From: Phymorhynchus buccinoides
Lineage: Eukaryota; Mollusca; Gastropoda; Neogastropoda; Raphitomidae
Reading direction: 5' to 3'
NCBI GenBank assembly: GCA_017654935.2
Contig: CM065713.1
Span: 11,455,386-11,519,385 of the forward strand
DNA: 64,000 nt
Below are positions 60,757 to 64,000 of this stretch, one piece after another. The position numbers and the translations under genes are program-made. A model generated the notes under the pieces. The model worked only from the letters and a program-made list of their open reading frames with translations. It did no database searches and had not been told where the DNA came from. Numbering within the stretch: position 1 is the stretch's first letter; the number at the start of each line of letters is the position of its first letter.

Positions 60757-62180
60757 CCCCGTGGGGATACCGGGGGGCTTTAAACAAACAGTTCCCCCAC
60801 CTTCTGGAAGTTCTGTGCTTGCAACTTCCTCTAATCTGTCACTCTCTTTAACTCTTGCCTTTCTTTTCCCTTTGCTTTCTGTCATCTACTCCTATCTTTC
60901 TGCCTTACCAGCGGTCCATTCTCCCTGCCTTTTCCCTTTGCTTTCTGTCATCTCTACTATCTTTCTGCCTTACCAGCGGTCCATTCTCCCTGCCTTTTCC
61001 CTTTGCTTTCTGTCATCTACTATCTTTCTGCCTTACTGGTCGGTCCATTCTCCTGCCTTTTCCCTTTGCTTTCTGTCATCTACTACTATCTTTCTGCCTT
61101 ACCAGCGGTCCATTCTCCCTGCCTTTTCCCTTTGCTTTCTGTCATCTACTATCTTTCTGCCTTACCAGCGGTCCATTCTCCCTGCCTTTTCCCTTTGCTT
61201 TCTGTCATCTACTACTATCTTTCTGCCTTACCAGTCCATTCTCCCTGCCTTTTCCCTTTGCTTTCTGTCATCACTACTTCTTTCTGCCTTACCAGCGGTC
61301 CATTCTCCCTGCCTTTTCCCTTTGCTTTCTGTCATCTACTATCTTTCTGCCTTACCAGCGGTCCATTCTCCCTGCCTTTTCCCTTTGCTTTCTGTCATCT
61401 ACTATCTTTCTGCCTTACCAGCGGTCCATTCTCCCTGCCTTTTCCCTTTGCTTTCTGTCATCTTACTTTGGTATTCTCCCTGCCTTTTCCCTTTTTCTGT
61501 TACTGTCATCTACTATCTTTCTGCCTTACCAGCGGTCCATTCTCCCTGCCTTTTCCCTTTGCTTTCTGTCATCTACTATCTTTCTGCCTTACCAGCGGTC
61601 CATTCTCCCTGCCTTTTCCCTTTGCTTTCTGTCATCTACTATCTTTCTGCCTTACCAGCGGTCCATTCTCCTGCCTTTTCCCTTTGCTTTCTGTCATCTA
61701 CTATCTTTCTGCCTTACCAGCGGTCCATTTCCTGCCTTTTCCCTTTGCTTTACTGTCATCTACTATCTTTCTGCCTTACCAGCGGTCCATTCTCCCTGCC
61801 TTTTCCCTTTGCTTTCTGTCATCTACTATCTTTCTGCCTTACCGGTCCATTCTCCGGTCCATTCTCCCTGCCTTTTCCCTTTGCTTTACTGTCATCTACT
61901 ATCTTTCTGCCTTACCAGTCCATTCTCCCTGCCTTTTCCCTTTGCTTTCTGCCTTACCTACCAGCGGTCCATTCTCCCTGCCTTTTCCCTTTGCTTTACT
62001 GTCATTCTCCTGCCTTACCGGTTTTCCCTGCCACGAAACGCTTTCAGAAAGATTTCCTCCAGCCGAAGTCGGACTTGCTGGGCCTAACTATTTCTTAGTT
62101 ATGCGCGTAACGGCAGCATGACGCATCTGCGCTCACAATTGACAGGAAACTGTCTGAGTGATCGAAAAAGAAGATTTCAT
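60757..62180 (-). mobile_element. Repeat X, type a, reverse, expanded by a 63-bp array
   Basis: The 3' end is at the left (CCCGTGGGGATACCGGGGGG, CCCACCTTCTGGAAGTTCTG). The head is at the right (CAGCCGAAGTCGGACTTGCT, GGGCCTAACTATTTCTTAGT, TTGACAGGAAACTGTCTGAG, TGATCGAAAAAGAAG). Between them the normally single segment is amplified. Confidence 0.88.
60855..62020. repeat. 63-bp minisatellite, about 18 units
   Basis: The unit TTTGCTTTCTGTCATCTACT, ATCTTTCTGCCTTACCAGCG, GTCCATTCTCCCTGCCTTTT, CCC lacks stop codons in all three forward frames. Together with its mostly in-frame length this leaves frames of 372, 410 and 445 codons open at once. Confidence 0.95.
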
Positions 62181-62279
62181 TTTATTTAGTTAGTTTTTTT
62201 CCTGTGTTCCTATTCTCTTCAAACTCTTTTTATGAAAAAAAAATTTCACTTCAAACTATCGCTTGTTTCGCTTTAAACT

Positions 62280-62280
<1 letters not shown>

Positions 62281-62307
<27 letters not shown>
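62281..62307. repeat. Poly-C tract
   Basis: 27 C's, downstream of the minus-strand gene's stop. Confidence 0.95.
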
Positions 62308-62310
<3 letters not shown>

Positions 62311-62357
62311 CCTTCCATTTTCATTGTCTTTTAAAAAATAAAAACACTCACCACATT

Positions 62358-62621
62358 TTACTTGTAAACGCTCCGCATTTTGGCCATAACAAGCCGGCTG
62401 GTGGGCAGACTCTTCTTTGGCTGCTGCTGCTGCTGCTGCTGCTGCAGTAACACGCATCGCGATTGGTCCTCCTCCATGCTCACCGACTGCCCCGAGGCGT
62501 CCGATTGGCCCGTCTCGCCACCGCTGCTGCTGCAGACCCACTGGCCCATGGGGTTGTGCTCCACCAGCAGCATCTCCTCCTGGCCCGGCGGGTACTCGGG
62601 CGAGTTCGCGTTGATGTCCAC
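62358..62621 (-). CDS. C-terminal segment of a Ser/Pro-rich protein (polyQ)
   Basis: From 62621 leftward the frame reads VDINANSPEYPPGQEEMLLV, EHNPMGQWVCSSSGGETGQS, DASGQSVSMEEDQSRCVLLQ, polyQ (eight residues), PKKSLPTSRLVMAKMRSVYK and a stop at 62360-62358. It has the balanced composition of a real coding exon, unlike the competing frame. It continues the upstream segment either through a one-base correction in the six-G run at 62624-62629 (plus strand) or through a splice acceptor (CCCCCCAG before GTGGAC). A strong donor-like GTGAGT lies about 10 nt after the stop, so the true 3' structure is uncertain. Family not recognised. Confidence 0.65.
   Translation of the reverse strand: MDINANSPEYPPGQEEMLLVEHNPMGQWVCSSSGGETGQSDASGQSVSMEEDQSRCVLLQQQQQQQQPKKSLPTSRLVMAKMRSVYK
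62418..62446. repeat. (CTG)n coding polyQ on the minus strand
   Basis: Nine or so CTG/CAG triplets inside the minus-strand coding exon. Confidence 0.9.
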
Positions 62622-62624
62622 CTG

Positions 62625-64000
62625 GGGGGTGGTGGTGGTGGTGGTGGTGGTGGTGGGAGAGGTTCGGGAGAGGGGGATGGGGCGGTGGGGGCGGTGGGGG
62701 ACGTGCGGGTGGTGTTCTTTCTCAAATTAGTAGTAGTAGAAGGGGAGGTGGGGGTGGTAGTCGTGGCGGCTGACGTTTTCTTTCTCTCCGTTTTCCCCGC
62801 GTTCCCTTTCCCCCCCGGAGGAGCTCCTCCGGGGCTTGTTTCCGTAGCGGCGACACCGCGGTTCTTGATCGGCGATTCCGTCTGACGCTTCGGGATCCGG
62901 CTCCCGCGATTGGCCGCCGCCGCCGCCGCCGCCGCCGCCGGTGCCGCCGCCGGTGACGCAGCCCCCCGAGCATGCTGGGAGGTTGGGATCCGGGAGGTGT
63001 GTCGAGGCGAGCTGTTGTTGGACGCCGATGACGAGGTGTGCAGCGACTCGGGGGGGGTGGGGGAGGGGGCAGAGCTTGAGGTCGTCGAGCTGGTCGCCGT
63101 GGCAGCGCTGGACAGCTGCTCCTCGCTGTCGCCCTCAGAAAGTGTTTCCTTCTTGGCGAGTTGGTTGTTTGTGGCGGAGGCTTTCTCCGAGGGAAGGAGA
63201 AGCCGGTCGAAGAAAGAAATGATGTTGAAGGTGCCTCGCGGGGAGAGGCGCTTCAGCCCGCTCAGGCGAGATCGCGTCGCAGTCGCCGTCATCGGGGTGG
63301 TTACAGCGTTGGCGTTCGACCCCAATGACTCCTCCTGACCTTTGTTGGCATGGTCGGGGGTCGACGGAGGGCAGAGAGCGGCCACATCAGGCGTCGACGA
63401 AGGCTGGGGGGCGGTAGTAGGTTCAGATGATTTCCCTTCCTCGCCGATTATTTTCTCCTCGTGATTATTGGCAGGCGTGGTGGTATTCATCGTCGCGGGA
63501 ACCTCGAATTCCTGGATCTCATTGTCGTCGTCGGGAAAATCGTCCATCTTTGCGGATCTCCCCACGGACGCACGTTTCGGCGAGACGATCACTACCTCCC
63601 CTACACTCTCCCTCTCCCTGGTCCCGGAAACCATGGACTTCGGAGACCCCGGGTTGATCAGAGGGCCGCGACTGGGGGATCCCGACAGACGATTGGGCGA
63701 GCCGCGGCTGGGCGAGCCGCGACCGGGCGAACCGGAAGCTCGACTCGGAGAGGACGACCGGCGACTAGGGGAGCTCAGAGCGCGCTGGGGCGAGCACGAC
63801 TGGTTCGCTCCCTCGTGGATTCGAATCGGGGAGCTTTCGGCTCTTTTCAGCGGCGACTCCGTCTTGGTGAAAGACTGAGCTTTGCTCTCCAGGCTCGGCT
63901 CCTTCTGCTCTTCTTTCTCTCTCCCCGTTCGCTCCAAACGTCGGGAGACCCTCTGAGGCGAGCAGTCGCCCAGCTCCCCCCCTTTGCGGCGCAGAATCTC
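62625..64000 (-). CDS. Ser/Pro/Arg-rich low-complexity protein with two SRIP motifs, partial
   Basis: The frame is open from the right window edge (first codons read EILRRKGGELGDCSPQRVSR), with no start seen, to the proline run at about 62630. It carries SP/SPSR repeats (about 63860-63640), an acidic patch KMDDFPDDDNEIQEFEVP, RSRLSGLKRLSPRGTFNIIS followed by FFDRLLLPSEKA, a Ser-rich stretch, HTSRIPTSQ (about 62990), an Ala run encoded by (GCC)n, then GSRIPKRQTESPIKNRG (about 62900) and a Pro-rich end. SxIP in a basic Ser/Pro context is the known EB1-binding signature of microtubule plus-end trackers, so a cytoskeletal adaptor is an inference. No enzymatic domain is visible in this part. Confidence 0.75.
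62911..62955. repeat. (GCC)n coding poly-Ala on the minus strand
   Basis: A GCC/GCN tract between the two SRIP motifs of the minus-strand gene. Confidence 0.9.

Noticed and set aside
60761..62121. Three overlapping forward ORFs of 372-445 codons
   Set aside because: All arise from one 63-bp repeat without stop codons. The protein is purely periodic and there are no exon features.
62463..63338. Plus-strand ORFs of 136-142 codons over the minus-strand gene
   Set aside because: Shadows of the GC-rich minus-strand coding exon; their composition mirrors its repeats (poly-Ala, poly-Val).

Overview
The window reads as nuclear DNA of a lophotrochozoan animal, most likely a marine gastropod mollusc. 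The reasons are GT-AG introns full of repeats, many di- and trinucleotide microsatellites, tRNA-headed SINEs with a conserved central domain, retroposon tails of the type AAGCGCT...GCGCTATATAAAT(ATT)n, and several dense MITE families. Nothing looks prokaryotic. The species assignment is inference; gene and repeat structures were read by eye.

Two host genes are supported. (1) Plus strand, 1030-22178: an ABHD2-like serine hydrolase (alpha/beta-hydrolase domain protein 2) in ten coding exons, each with GT/AG borders and matching phases. The catalytic elements are visible: GLSMG nucleophile elbow in exon 4, EDDP acid in exon 8, KHGGHLG histidine in exon 9. Exon 2 carries one extra G that breaks its frame. 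A tenth exon would add a 175-residue Ser/Thr/Gly/acid-rich tail not found in vertebrate ABHD2. (2) Minus strand, 62358-64000, running off the right edge: a Ser/Pro/Arg-rich low-complexity protein with two SRIP (SxIP-type) motifs and a polyQ segment near the C-terminus. I cannot name it.

The rest is mobile and tandem DNA. At 1-858 there is a decayed non-LTR reverse transcriptase, and a second one lies on the minus strand at 8165-9356. The introns hold hAT-type remnants, two of which carry transposase N-terminal pieces. About a dozen copies of a roughly 245-bp TTAA-flanked MITE (piggyBac-like ends) occur across the window, together with a second TTAA family. There is a pogo/Tigger-like family (CAGTGGAACC ends), SINEs, and fold-back elements, including one whose arms contain telomere-like CCCTAA repeats. 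From about 22 to 62 kb no convincing gene was found. That stretch is a mosaic of these families and of minisatellites (22-, 39-, 63-, 90-, 107-, 178- and about 490-bp units), several of which grew inside a MITE.

The main themes are insertions into insertions, with empty sites readable inside the window; tandem arrays seeded within TIR elements; and transposon or retroposon ends lying right against the splice sites of the ABHD2-like gene. Long G/C homopolymers are common, so single-base frameshifts may be assembly errors rather than biology.
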